Below are positions 1 to 6,310 of a DNA stretch of 13,496 bases, piece by piece. The stretch is taken from NCBI GenBank assembly GCA_944376955.1, contig CALWEB010000145.1, forward strand, positions 1 to 13,496. Direction: 5' to 3'. The notes below the pieces were generated by a model. That model did no database searches. It saw only the letters and a program-made list of their open reading frames with translations, and was not told where the DNA came from. Position 1 is the first letter of the stretch; every line of letters starts with the position of its first letter. The stretch comes from an uncultured Agathobaculum sp. (GTDB lineage: Bacteria; Bacillota; Clostridia; Oscillospirales; Butyricicoccaceae). The position numbers and the translations under genes were made by a program.

Positions 1-926
1 TCCGGAAAGTTATAGGTGCGGATGCGCTCCGAGCGGTCGCCGGTGCCGACCTGACTTTTGCGGTCGGCTGCGATGGCGGCCTGCTGCTTTTCAACCTCGG
101 CTTCATACAGGCGGCTGCGCAGCACGCGCAGCGCTTTGTCCTTGTTCTTGTGCTGGCTGCGCTCGTCCTGACATTCGACCACCGTACCGGTCGGGATATG
201 GGTCACGCGAATGGCCGAGGATGTTTTATTGATATGCTGGCCGCCCGCGCCCGATGAACGGAACGTATCAATCCGCAGATCGTTCGGATCGAGATAGAAG
301 TCCACTTCCTCGGCTTCCGGCAGCACCGCGACCGTCGTGGTCGAGGTGTGTACGCGGCCTTGACTCTCGGTTTCGGGCACACGCTGAACGCGGTGGACGC
401 CCGACTCAAACTTGAGCCGCGAATACACCTTATCGCCCGCCACACGGAACACAATTTCCTTGTAGCCGCCCAGTTCGGTCTCGGACGCGCTCATCACTTC
501 GGTCTGCCAGCCGCGCTTATCGGCATACATCGTGTACATGCGGTACAGGTCGGCGGCAAACAGTGCGCTTTCCTCGCCGCCCGCGCCGCCACGGATTTCC
601 ACGAAAATATTTTTGTCGTCGTTCGGGTCTTTGGGCAGCAGCAGGATCTTGAGTTCGTCCTCCAGCCGCTTTTCCTCGGCTTTCGCTGCGTGCAGCTCCT
701 CCTGCGCCAGCTCTTTCATGTCCGGGTCAGACAGCATTTCGGTCGCGTCCGCGATGGTTTGCTGCGCCTGCTCATAGGCGCGGTAGGCCATGACGATCGG
801 TTCGAGCTCGTTGCGCTCCTTGAGCAGCTTTGCCGCACGGTCGGGATCGTCGTACAGCCCCGGCTCGGACAGACGGGCTTCCAGCTCGTCCATGCGCTGG
901 CACAGCCCCTTTACTTTTTCAAACAT
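1..926 (-). CDS. prfA: Peptide chain release factor 1 (RF-1), C-terminus cut by window edge
   Basis: Class I release factor that recognises UAA and UAG in the ribosomal A site and triggers peptidyl-tRNA hydrolysis in the cytoplasm. The ATG at 926 is preceded by GGGGAAGGAG. 308 residues are in the window, of about 355 usual for RF-1, so only the last part of the C-terminal domain is missing. The stretch RVPETESQGRVHTS holds the PxT codon-recognition tripeptide (P184-E185-T186), which separates RF-1 from RF-2 (SPF). The catalytic GGQ loop is at residues 228-230 in SGAGGQHINKTSS. The N-terminal part is the expected charged coiled helical domain. It lies 16 bases after the stop of the YdcF-like gene and is probably the last visible gene of an operon with that gene and the ABC-F ATPase. 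The family assignment is direct from the motifs; the operon is inferred from spacing. Confidence 0.97.
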   Translation of the reverse strand, partial: MFEKVKGLCQRMDELEARLSEPGLYDDPDRAAKLLKERNELEPIVMAYRAYEQAQQTIADATEMLSDPDMKELAQEELHAAKAEEKRLEDELKILLLPKDPNDDKNIFVEIRGGAGGEESALFAADLYRMYTMYADKRGWQTEVMSASETELGGYKEIVFRVAGDKVYSRLKFESGVHRVQRVPETESQGRVHTSTTTVAVLPEAEEVDFYLDPNDLRIDTFRSSGAGGQHINKTSSAIRVTHIPTGTVVECQDERSQHKNKDKALRVLRSRLYEAEVEKQQAAIAADRKSQVGTGDRSERIRTYNFP

Positions 927-942
927 GCGTTTCTCCTTCCCC

Positions 943-1725
943 TCAGACCGTCCACCGGCCGGTCAGCATCAGCCCAAGGATCGAGCAGTATTCGCGGCAG
1001 CGTACGGCAACCCACTGGCCGGGGTACGGTGTGGGCGCGGGCACGCCCAGCCCTTCTTCATAGCCTGCGCGGCGCAGCAGCACCTTGGCGCGCGCGAGGT
1101 GGTAGTCGCTCGTGACCACCGCCGCAGTATAGTCCCTCTGGCCGCGCGCCTCAACCGTTTCGATCAGCGTGCGCGCGTTTTCCAGATTTTCAATCGTGTT
1201 GGTGGACTGATCCTCGCGCAGCAAGCGCGCGGGATCAACCCCTTTTTGCTCGGTCAGATAGGCATACATCGCATCCGCTTCGGTACACGGCTCGTTGCCG
1301 CCCTGTCCGCCACACAGCACCGCTTTGCTGTCCGGATTAGCGGCCAGCAGTTCCGCTGCGGTATCACACCGCGCGGCCAGCGCCGCAGACGGCTGCCCGT
1401 CCGGATTGACCAGTGCGCCCAGCACCAGATAATAGTCCGCGTGCGTATCCGCTTCACTCGGCTGCATCCCCGCCTGAATCACGAAAAGCTGAATCGCGGC
1501 AAACGACACAACAAACAATGCGAACAGCACCCGCCCGACCACCGCCAGCACGCGGCAGACGCGGGATTTTTCCCGCAACCGCAGCACCAGCCACATCCCC
1601 GCGCAGCAAAACGCGAGCGCAAGGAAAAACACCGCACCGAAGCGCGACGGCGGCCACGGCAGCTGGATAATACCGCCCACGGCGAACACCGCTGCGAGCG
1701 CCAGCCAAAATTTGCGTTCGGTCAT
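943..1725 (-). CDS. YdcF/SanA-like DUF218 membrane protein
   Basis: 260 residues. The N-terminal third is hydrophobic, with about three membrane segments near residues 6-22, 29-49 and 60-84. A soluble DUF218 domain follows from about residue 97: YYLVLGALVNPDG, then R119 and LCGGQGG (137-143), EADAM (149-153), DQSTNTIENLENA (172-184) and VVTSDYHLARA (203-213). These are the conserved blocks of the YdcF/SanA/ElyC family, whose members act at the envelope; an exact reaction is not established for most. The start at 1725 is chosen because its ATG overlaps the ABC-F stop as ATGA and follows GGAGGA about 10 bases upstream. A longer reading from 1764 lies inside the ABC-F gene and lacks support. Translational coupling to the ABC-F gene is likely. 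Family confident, role unknown. Confidence 0.9.
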   Translation of the reverse strand: MTERKFWLALAAVFAVGGIIQLPWPPSRFGAVFFLALAFCCAGMWLVLRLREKSRVCRVLAVVGRVLFALFVVSFAAIQLFVIQAGMQPSEADTHADYYLVLGALVNPDGQPSAALAARCDTAAELLAANPDSKAVLCGGQGGNEPCTEADAMYAYLTEQKGVDPARLLREDQSTNTIENLENARTLIETVEARGQRDYTAAVVTSDYHLARAKVLLRRAGYEEGLGVPAPTPYPGQWVAVRCREYCSILGLMLTGRWTV

Positions 1726-3650
1726 TGCTGTAGTTCCTCCAGTTCGGCCGCAACGGCTTCCCATTCGTCCATCTTGGCGGCCAGCGACTCATCGCAGGCT
1801 TCCTTTTCGGTCATCAGTTCCAAAAGCCGCGCCGAGTCGGACGCGGCGTCGATCATCTGCTGTTCCAAATCGGCAGACTGCTGCTCCAGCTGGGAAATCT
1901 CCCGCTCGAGGGTGTTCAGCTGCTTCTGCAAATTTTTCGTGCCGCCCGTGCGCTTGGGTTTTTCCGGCGGACGGGGAACGTCGTCGAGCGTCGGGACATC
2001 GGGCTTTTTGCGTTTTGGCGCGGGGACGGGTGCCGGATTTTCCGGCATTTCCCCTTTTTCACGGTACTTCAAAAAATCGGAGTATGAACCAATGAAGTCG
2101 ATCAGCTGCCCGTTTTCCAGATACAGCACACGGGTTGCGAACCGCTCGACAAAGTAGCGGTCGTGCGAGACGAATAACAGCGTGCCATCGAACGCCTCGA
2201 CCGCTTCCTCGATCCATTCGCGGCTGGCAAGGTCAAGGTGGTTGGTCGGCTCGTCAAGGATGAGGAAATTGAGCGGGTCGTACATCAGCTCGCACAGCCG
2301 CAGGCGGCTTTTCTCGCCGCCGGACAGCATTTCCACGGTTTTCATCTGCTGCTCGCCCGTAAACTGGAACGAGCCGAGCCGGTTGCGGGCAACCTGCATA
2401 GACACGTTTTTATCATAGATCAGCGTGTCGATCAGGTTGCGGTGCGGGTTGGCGAAATGCACCTGCTGGGGCAGATAAGCAGGGCGCAGCCCCACGCCCT
2501 TGCGGATAACACCGTTATCCGGTGTTTCCTCCCCCAGCAGGATTTTCAGCAGCGTAGTTTTGCCCGCGCCATTCGCGCCGAGCAACGCAACCTTCTCGCG
2601 GTTGCGGATGTTGAAGCTGATATTGTGCAATATTTCCCGACCATCGTAAGCTTTTGTAATATCCCGAACCTTAAGCACTTCCTCGGTCTCGTAGTTCGGG
2701 TCGCCGAAGGTGACAGTCATGCGCTTTTCGGTCTTGGGGCGGTCGGTGACCTTCATGCGTGCGATGCGCTTTTCGATGGATGCCGCACGCTTGGCCAGAT
2801 GCTCGGTGCCATGCTCGTGCATGGCACGGGCAGTCGCCTCGAGGCGCTTTTTCTCGGCCAACTCATGTTCGTGATGCTTGAGCTGTTCCTCGCGGCGGCG
2901 TTCGCGCTCAACCGCGTAATACGAATAATTGCCGTTATAGAAGTCACAGGTGCCGTCGTGGATCTCAATAACGCGGTCGCAGCACTGGTCGATGAACCAG
3001 CGGTCATGGGAAATGATCATCACGGTGCCGCGGTAGTTCTCCAGATATTCGCCCAGCCAGTCCACCGCTTGCATGTCCAGATGGTTGGTTGGCTCGTCGA
3101 GTAACAGGATGTCGGTCTGCTCCAGAATAATTCGGGCGAGGTTGATGCGCGTCTTTTCCCCGCCGGACAGCAACGCAAACTGCTGCGCGCGCATTGCCGG
3201 GGGAATGTCCAGACCGTTGCACACGCGGTTGATCTCGTAATCGCGGTTATAACCACCGAGGATTTCCAGACGGGTTTCCAGCTGCGCGTACCGTTTGAGC
3301 AGGGAAGCGTCGTCCGGGCGGCGGGTCATTTCATCGGTCAATTCATCCATCGCAGCAGCGACTTCATCCGACTCACGGAAGGCGAGGCGCAGCACGTCCT
3401 CGACCGTGGATTCCGGCGGGAAATCCGGCATCTGGTCGATCACACCTGCGGTTTTTCCCTGCCCGAAGGACACATGCCCACCGTCGTAAGGCAGGCGACC
3501 GGTCAGGACGTTGAGGAGCGTGGTTTTGCCCGCGCCGTTCGCGCCGAGGATGGCCACTTTTTCCCCTGGTTGGATGTCAAAGGAAATATCCTGTAAAATC
3601 AGCTTGTCGCCATAATATTTTGTCAGATTTTGTACGGAAATGTCAGCCAC
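1722..3650 (-). CDS. ABC-F family ATPase (ribosome-associated, YdiF/Uup-like)
   Basis: 642 residues with two ABC ATPase domains and no membrane segments, the hallmark of ABC-F proteins, which bind the ribosomal E site and resolve stalled or drug-bound ribosomes. First domain: Walker A GANGAGKT at 36-43, signature LSGGEK at 161-166, Walker B LLLDEP near 182-187. A charged linker rich in Arg, Lys and Glu (about 245-315) matches the P-site tRNA-interaction arm. Second domain: Walker A at 358-365, signature at 442-447, LILDEP at 463-468. The C-terminus (about 572-642) is a Glu/Gln/Leu-rich coiled coil, as in Uup and YdiF. The start is GTG at 3650, with AAAGGAG 8 bases upstream; the reading frame runs further upstream but has no ribosome site there. 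The leader is only about 30 nt, too short for the attenuator typical of inducible resistance ABC-F genes, so a housekeeping role is more likely (inference). Confidence 0.95.
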   Translation of the reverse strand: MADISVQNLTKYYGDKLILQDISFDIQPGEKVAILGANGAGKTTLLNVLTGRLPYDGGHVSFGQGKTAGVIDQMPDFPPESTVEDVLRLAFRESDEVAAAMDELTDEMTRRPDDASLLKRYAQLETRLEILGGYNRDYEINRVCNGLDIPPAMRAQQFALLSGGEKTRINLARIILEQTDILLLDEPTNHLDMQAVDWLGEYLENYRGTVMIISHDRWFIDQCCDRVIEIHDGTCDFYNGNYSYYAVERERRREEQLKHHEHELAEKKRLEATARAMHEHGTEHLAKRAASIEKRIARMKVTDRPKTEKRMTVTFGDPNYETEEVLKVRDITKAYDGREILHNISFNIRNREKVALLGANGAGKTTLLKILLGEETPDNGVIRKGVGLRPAYLPQQVHFANPHRNLIDTLIYDKNVSMQVARNRLGSFQFTGEQQMKTVEMLSGGEKSRLRLCELMYDPLNFLILDEPTNHLDLASREWIEEAVEAFDGTLLFVSHDRYFVERFATRVLYLENGQLIDFIGSYSDFLKYREKGEMPENPAPVPAPKRKKPDVPTLDDVPRPPEKPKRTGGTKNLQKQLNTLEREISQLEQQSADLEQQMIDAASDSARLLELMTEKEACDESLAAKMDEWEAVAAELEELQQ

Positions 3651-3687
3651 GTTTGCGGCTCCTTTCGATATTTCGATAATCAGTATT

Positions 3688-3716
3688 ATTATAGCACGTT
3701 TCCTATGCGTCGAAAA
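3688..3716 (-). promoter_or_regulatory. Probable sigma-A promoter of the ABC-F operon
   Basis: On the minus strand a perfect TATAAT (3688-3693) is preceded by TGC, giving an extended -10. The -35 position 17 bases upstream reads TTTTCG, only 3 of 6 matches, which an extended -10 can tolerate. Predicted start is near 3681, about 30 bases before the GTG. The leader holds two copies of TATCGAAA (around 3664-3678), the second abutting the ribosome site; a role is not known. Confidence 0.6.
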
Positions 3717-3781
3717 CCCCAAAACACTGCTGTGCGTGGTTTCGCGCCGCAAGATACTTTTTCGCGCCGCAAGGCGCCATA

Positions 3782-3961
3782 AAATAGAAAAGAACCGCCA
3801 AAAGGCGGTTCTTTTCATAAAAGCCGAGGACACGTGCCTCGGCTTTTATACAAGGAAGCGATTTTGTGTGCCGCATTGGCGCGCAAAATCGCACAAAGGC
3901 TGTGTCCGCGCGTTTGCGCGGCACAGCCCCCTCGTTTGAACCTGTACGGTTCAAACGAAAC
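3782..3961 (-). ncRNA. Five-hairpin 3'UTR element, copy A (unrecognised family)
   Basis: Begins a few bases after the stop codon of the GDPD-like gene and lies in that gene's sense strand. Five consecutive hairpins are seen: H1 3933-3957 (10-bp stem around loop GTACA), H2 3898-3928 (GGCTGTG and CCGCGC stems with a bulged A), H3 3858-3892, H4 3817-3849 (13 bp) and H5 3787-3816 (13 bp, loop TTTT). H3 and H4 are joined by TTCCTTGTAT, and H5 is preceded by ATGAAAA and followed by CTAT. A second copy at 8714-8885 has the same order, the same loops and linkers and different but paired stems. H5 is a plausible terminator. This fills most of the 314 bases between the GDPD-like and ABC-F genes. I cannot tie it to a named RNA or repeat family. 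Confidence 0.75.
3787..3816 (-). terminator. Intrinsic terminator ending the ppiB / GDPD-like unit
   Basis: On the minus strand, stem GAAAAGAACCGCC pairs with GGCGGTTCTTTTC around loop TTTT, with the U-rich part in the 3' arm followed by TATTTT. It is the last hairpin (H5) of element copy A. The stem is symmetric enough to work on both strands, but no plus-strand gene ends here. Confidence 0.75.
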
Positions 3962-3964
3962 TTT

Positions 3965-4702
3965 TTAGTATCGCATCATCGGAATCTGGTGCGGTTCGGA
4001 CTCACCCGCTGGCAGCAGCATGGCGGTAATATCCGGCCGCCCGGTTTCAATAAAGTTCACCCCGCTGTGGATCAGCCCGGCCAGTGTGCGCTCGTTGTTG
4101 GTCGGCAGGCTCATGGTGAACAGCCCCGCCTGCTTGCAGGCGCCGATCAGCCGCGGCGTCAAGTCCCCGGCTGCAGCACGGATGCCAAACAGGCCGGTTG
4201 TCTGCGCAGCCTGCACCAAAGCGTCAATGTTGTCCGGCAGCGCGGGCAGTTCGCCCATGATATGCAGATCCGGGTTGGCCACGGCAATGCGCGCTGCCTC
4301 CACCAGCCCAAGGCCAACGAAAATCGTATCATCCAGATAGTTGACGTGGCGCAGCGTCATGCGCAGCTGGGGCAGTAGCGTCTGGTTATGTACCGTAATG
4401 GCGATCTTTGCCTGACAGGTGCGCGCCAGCTCGATGGCCTGTCCGGCCGGAATCAGCTGCGGCGCTGCCTGATGCAGTTCCGTATAGCTGTAATCGGCAA
4501 TATTCATCTGCGTGCCGTCGGTCGCCACGCAATAGCCGTCCGACGAGAGTACCGCAATGCCATCCGCAGTCATATCGACCGACAGGCAGCAGCCCTTCGC
4601 CCCCTCCTCGTTGCCGGCAAGGATGGATTCCAGCCCATCCCGCTCGGTGTCCATACAGCCGACCGAGGACAGGACAAAAATCTCCTTATTGGTATAATAC
4701 AA
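3965..4702 (-). CDS. Glycerophosphodiester phosphodiesterase-like protein, catalytic residues apparently lost
   Basis: 245 residues. The layout follows the GDPD TIM barrel: an N-terminal strand, then EEGAKGCCLSVDMTADGIAV (32-51), which matches the family pattern of a glycine-acidic stretch, ExDvxxTxDGxxVv; and near the end HSGVNFIETGRPDI (212-225), matching the family's C-terminal GVdxixTDxPd. The residues that make GDPD enzymes work are not there: the HRG position reads SVG (13-15), PENT is not recognisable, ExD reads SVD (41-43) and the HD after DGxxVv reads SD (54-55). So this is a degenerate or pseudo-enzyme member, possibly binding rather than cleaving (inference). The start is TTG at 4702, with AAGGGG 7 bases upstream, 21 bases after the cyclophilin stop, implying co-transcription. 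No signal peptide, so cytoplasmic. Divergence makes the fold call moderate, not certain. Confidence 0.7.
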   Translation of the reverse strand: MYYTNKEIFVLSSVGCMDTERDGLESILAGNEEGAKGCCLSVDMTADGIAVLSSDGYCVATDGTQMNIADYSYTELHQAAPQLIPAGQAIELARTCQAKIAITVHNQTLLPQLRMTLRHVNYLDDTIFVGLGLVEAARIAVANPDLHIMGELPALPDNIDALVQAAQTTGLFGIRAAAGDLTPRLIGACKQAGLFTMSLPTNNERTLAGLIHSGVNFIETGRPDITAMLLPAGESEPHQIPMMRY

Positions 4703-4723
4703 TACCGTTCCCCTTCTTTCTGC

Positions 4724-5242
4724 TTACAGGGTTTCTGGCTGCTCGTACTCCACGCCCATCGTATCGACGGTCACGGTTTTCATTTTCTGCTCCTGACGGG
4801 GGCGGTCATGCCAGTCACGCGGGGTGTTGACGATGCCGTCCACCACGTCCATGCCCTCGATGACCATGCCGAACGACGCATATTCGCCATCCAGATGGGG
4901 GGCATCCTCGGTCATGATGAAGAACTGGCTGCCCGCAGAGTCCGGCGCCATCGTGCGCGCCATGGACAGCACGCCGCGGGTATGGTTCAAATCATTCTGG
5001 AATCCATTCGAGGTAAACTCGCCGCGGATCTCATAGCCCGGGCCGCCCACGCCGGTGCCTTCCGGGTCGCCGCCCTGAATCATAAAGCCCGGGATCACGC
5101 GGTGGAAAATCGTACCATCATAGAAACCCTTCTGAATCAAGGAAATAAAATTGCGCACCGTATTGGGTGCGACCTCGGGATACAGTTCCGCGCGGATCAC
5201 GCCGCCCTGCTCCATTTCGATCGTAACAATCGGATTGTTCAT
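4724..5242 (-). CDS. ppiB: Peptidyl-prolyl cis-trans isomerase, cyclophilin type
   Basis: 172 residues, one cyclophilin domain without signal peptide, so a cytoplasmic prolyl isomerase that speeds protein folding. The active-site block FHRVIPGFMIQGGDP (46-60) carries the catalytic Arg48 with Phe53, Met54 and Gln56. GSQFFI (104-109) supplies the hydrophobic pocket Phe, and HLDGEYASFGMV (116-127) follows the family pattern of bacterial cyclophilins that lack the cyclosporin-contact Trp of human CypA. Length is normal for PpiB. The start ATG at 5242 has GGAGTG 7-8 bases upstream. It is first in a two-gene unit with the GDPD-like gene and has its own predicted promoter. The gene symbol is by family; paralogues with the same name exist in many genomes. 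Confidence 0.95.
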   Translation of the reverse strand: MNNPIVTIEMEQGGVIRAELYPEVAPNTVRNFISLIQKGFYDGTIFHRVIPGFMIQGGDPEGTGVGGPGYEIRGEFTSNGFQNDLNHTRGVLSMARTMAPDSAGSQFFIMTEDAPHLDGEYASFGMVIEGMDVVDGIVNTPRDWHDRPRQEQKMKTVTVDTMGVEYEQPETL

Positions 5243-5286
5243 TGTATATCACTCCATCATCGCGGTTTTCAAACGTATATACATGT

Positions 5287-5315
5287 ATTGTAACAAATTT
5301 CCCATAGAACAGCAA
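5287..5315 (-). promoter_or_regulatory. Predicted sigma-A promoter of ppiB
   Basis: On the minus strand, TTGCTG (5310-5315) and TACAAT (5287-5292) are separated by exactly 17 bases, giving 4 of 6 and 5 of 6 matches to consensus. The predicted start near 5280 leaves a leader of about 38 bases before the ATG at 5242. Confidence 0.6.
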
Positions 5316-5377
5316 GTAATGTTTCCATAATGAAACTCTATCCCATCATTCCCCATGCTGTGGTCAAAAAATCCACT

Positions 5378-5576
5378 TTATACACAGATCTTTCCACAGC
5401 CTGTTTGGGGATAACCTTGTGTACAAAGTGGATAACTTTCAGTAATTGACCCCACCGGCGCGCCTAATGCCGCGGTAATCCCGTTTACGCATTGTAATAT
5501 TGCCTGTGGAAAGAATGCCGGACGGATAAACCTGTGCAAAACGCGGCACACTGAATCTGTGAACACTTGTGCATAA
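5378..5576. promoter_or_regulatory. Cluster of DnaA-box-like 9-mers upstream of the TepA-like gene
   Basis: Within about 200 bases there are exact matches to TTATNCACA at 5378-5386 (TTATACACA, plus) and 5568-5576 (TTATGCACA, minus). One-mismatch sites lie at 5406-5414 (TTATCCCCA, minus), 5418-5426 (TTGTACACA, minus), 5427-5435 (TTATCCACT, minus) and 5533-5541 (TTTTGCACA, minus). CTTTCCACA, with two mismatches, occurs at 5390-5398 and again at 5505-5513 in reverse. This is the main content of the 347-base gap between ppiB and the TepA-like gene. The last site lies against the ribosome binding site. DnaA binding is inferred from sequence only. Confidence 0.5.
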
Positions 5577-5589
5577 AAGGAGGGGCATT

Positions 5590-6273
5590 ATGTCGGAGGA
5601 AAACCCAAGCATTCAGGCACCGGAAGAAAACAATATTGCCGAAACCGGTTCCATCACAGCGAAGACATCGCGCGGCACGGTACACTGCATCACGATTGTC
5701 GGCCAGATTGAGGGGCATATGGAGCTGCCCGCGCAGAACAAAACCACCAAATACGAGCATCTGATCCCGCAGATCACCGCCGTTGAGCAGGCGGAGGAGA
5801 TCGACGGGATGCTGGTGCTGCTCAACACGGTCGGCGGCGATGTGGAAGCCGGGCTTGCCATTGCTGAATTGATCGCGGGCATGACCAAACCGACCGTCTC
5901 GCTTGTGCTGGGCGGCGGGCATTCGATCGGCGTGCCGCTGGCGGTTGCGGCGAAAAAGAGCTTTATCGCCGCGTCCGCGGCCATGACCATTCATCCGGTG
6001 CGCATGAACGGCACGATCATTGCCGTGCCGCAGGCATTTGAGTACCTTGCCAAAATCCAGGAGCGGATTGTGGATTTCATCACTGGCCACTCGCACATCA
6101 CCTCGGAACGCCTGCAACGGCTGATGCGCGAAACCGGACAGCTGACCGCAGACGTCGGCACGGTGATTTCCGGCAAACAGGCGGTGGAACTTGGCCTGAT
6201 CGATGCGGTCGGCACACTGTCTGACGCACTCGATGCGCTCTATGACATGATCGGCAAAACACCGGAACCCTGA
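5590..6273 (+). CDS. ClpP-like serine protease, TepA/YmfB family
   Basis: 227 residues with a ClpP/crotonase fold. LLNTVGGDVEAGLAIAE (77-93) is the oxyanion-hole stretch seen as INSPGG in ClpP. GGHSIGVPLA (109-118) holds the presumed nucleophile Ser112, TIHPVR (133-138) the His135, and ADVG (187-190) the presumed Asp188, before GKQAVELGLIDAV, the usual ClpP-type ending. The GHSIGV form rather than ASM is characteristic of TepA (translocation-enhancing protein) relatives of Firmicutes, which are cytosolic and were linked in Bacillus subtilis to protein export and to spore small acid-soluble protein degradation. The start ATG at 5590 has AAGGAGG 6 bases upstream; a frame start at 5569 would place that site inside the gene. 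Single-gene unit, facing away from ppiB and followed by a hairpin terminator. Confidence 0.9.
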   Translation: MSEENPSIQAPEENNIAETGSITAKTSRGTVHCITIVGQIEGHMELPAQNKTTKYEHLIPQITAVEQAEEIDGMLVLLNTVGGDVEAGLAIAELIAGMTKPTVSLVLGGGHSIGVPLAVAAKKSFIAASAAMTIHPVRMNGTIIAVPQAFEYLAKIQERIVDFITGHSHITSERLQRLMRETGQLTADVGTVISGKQAVELGLIDAVGTLSDALDALYDMIGKTPEP

Positions 6274-6282
6274 CATAACAAC

Positions 6283-6310
6283 AAAGGCCCCGTCACCCGA
6301 CGAGGCCTTT
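6283..6310 (-). terminator. Terminator hairpin shared by the TepA-like gene and the opposing RNA
   Basis: Left arm 6283-6294 and right arm 6299-6310 around a 4-base loop. Read on the minus strand the 12-bp stem is unbroken (one G-U pair) and followed by TTTGTTGTT. Read on the plus strand the same position is a C-A mismatch, followed by TTTTACTT. It can stop transcripts from both sides but fits the minus-strand noncoding RNA better. Confidence 0.75.

Noticed and set aside
348..3104. Long plus-strand frames opposite prfA, the YdcF-like gene and the ABC-F gene
   Set aside because: Shadows of genes identified by motifs on the minus strand.
3782..3961. CRISPR array or simple tandem repeats
   Set aside because: The repeated units are hairpins with different stems and no regular repeat-spacer period; the two copies lie 4.8 kb apart.
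4388..5293. 301-residue plus-strand frame opposite ppiB
   Set aside because: His/Arg-rich antisense shadow of an unmistakable cyclophilin.
5378..5576. Chromosomal replication origin
   Set aside because: DnaA-like boxes are present, but there is no obvious AT-rich unwinding region and none of the usual origin genes (dnaA, dnaN, rpmH) in the window.
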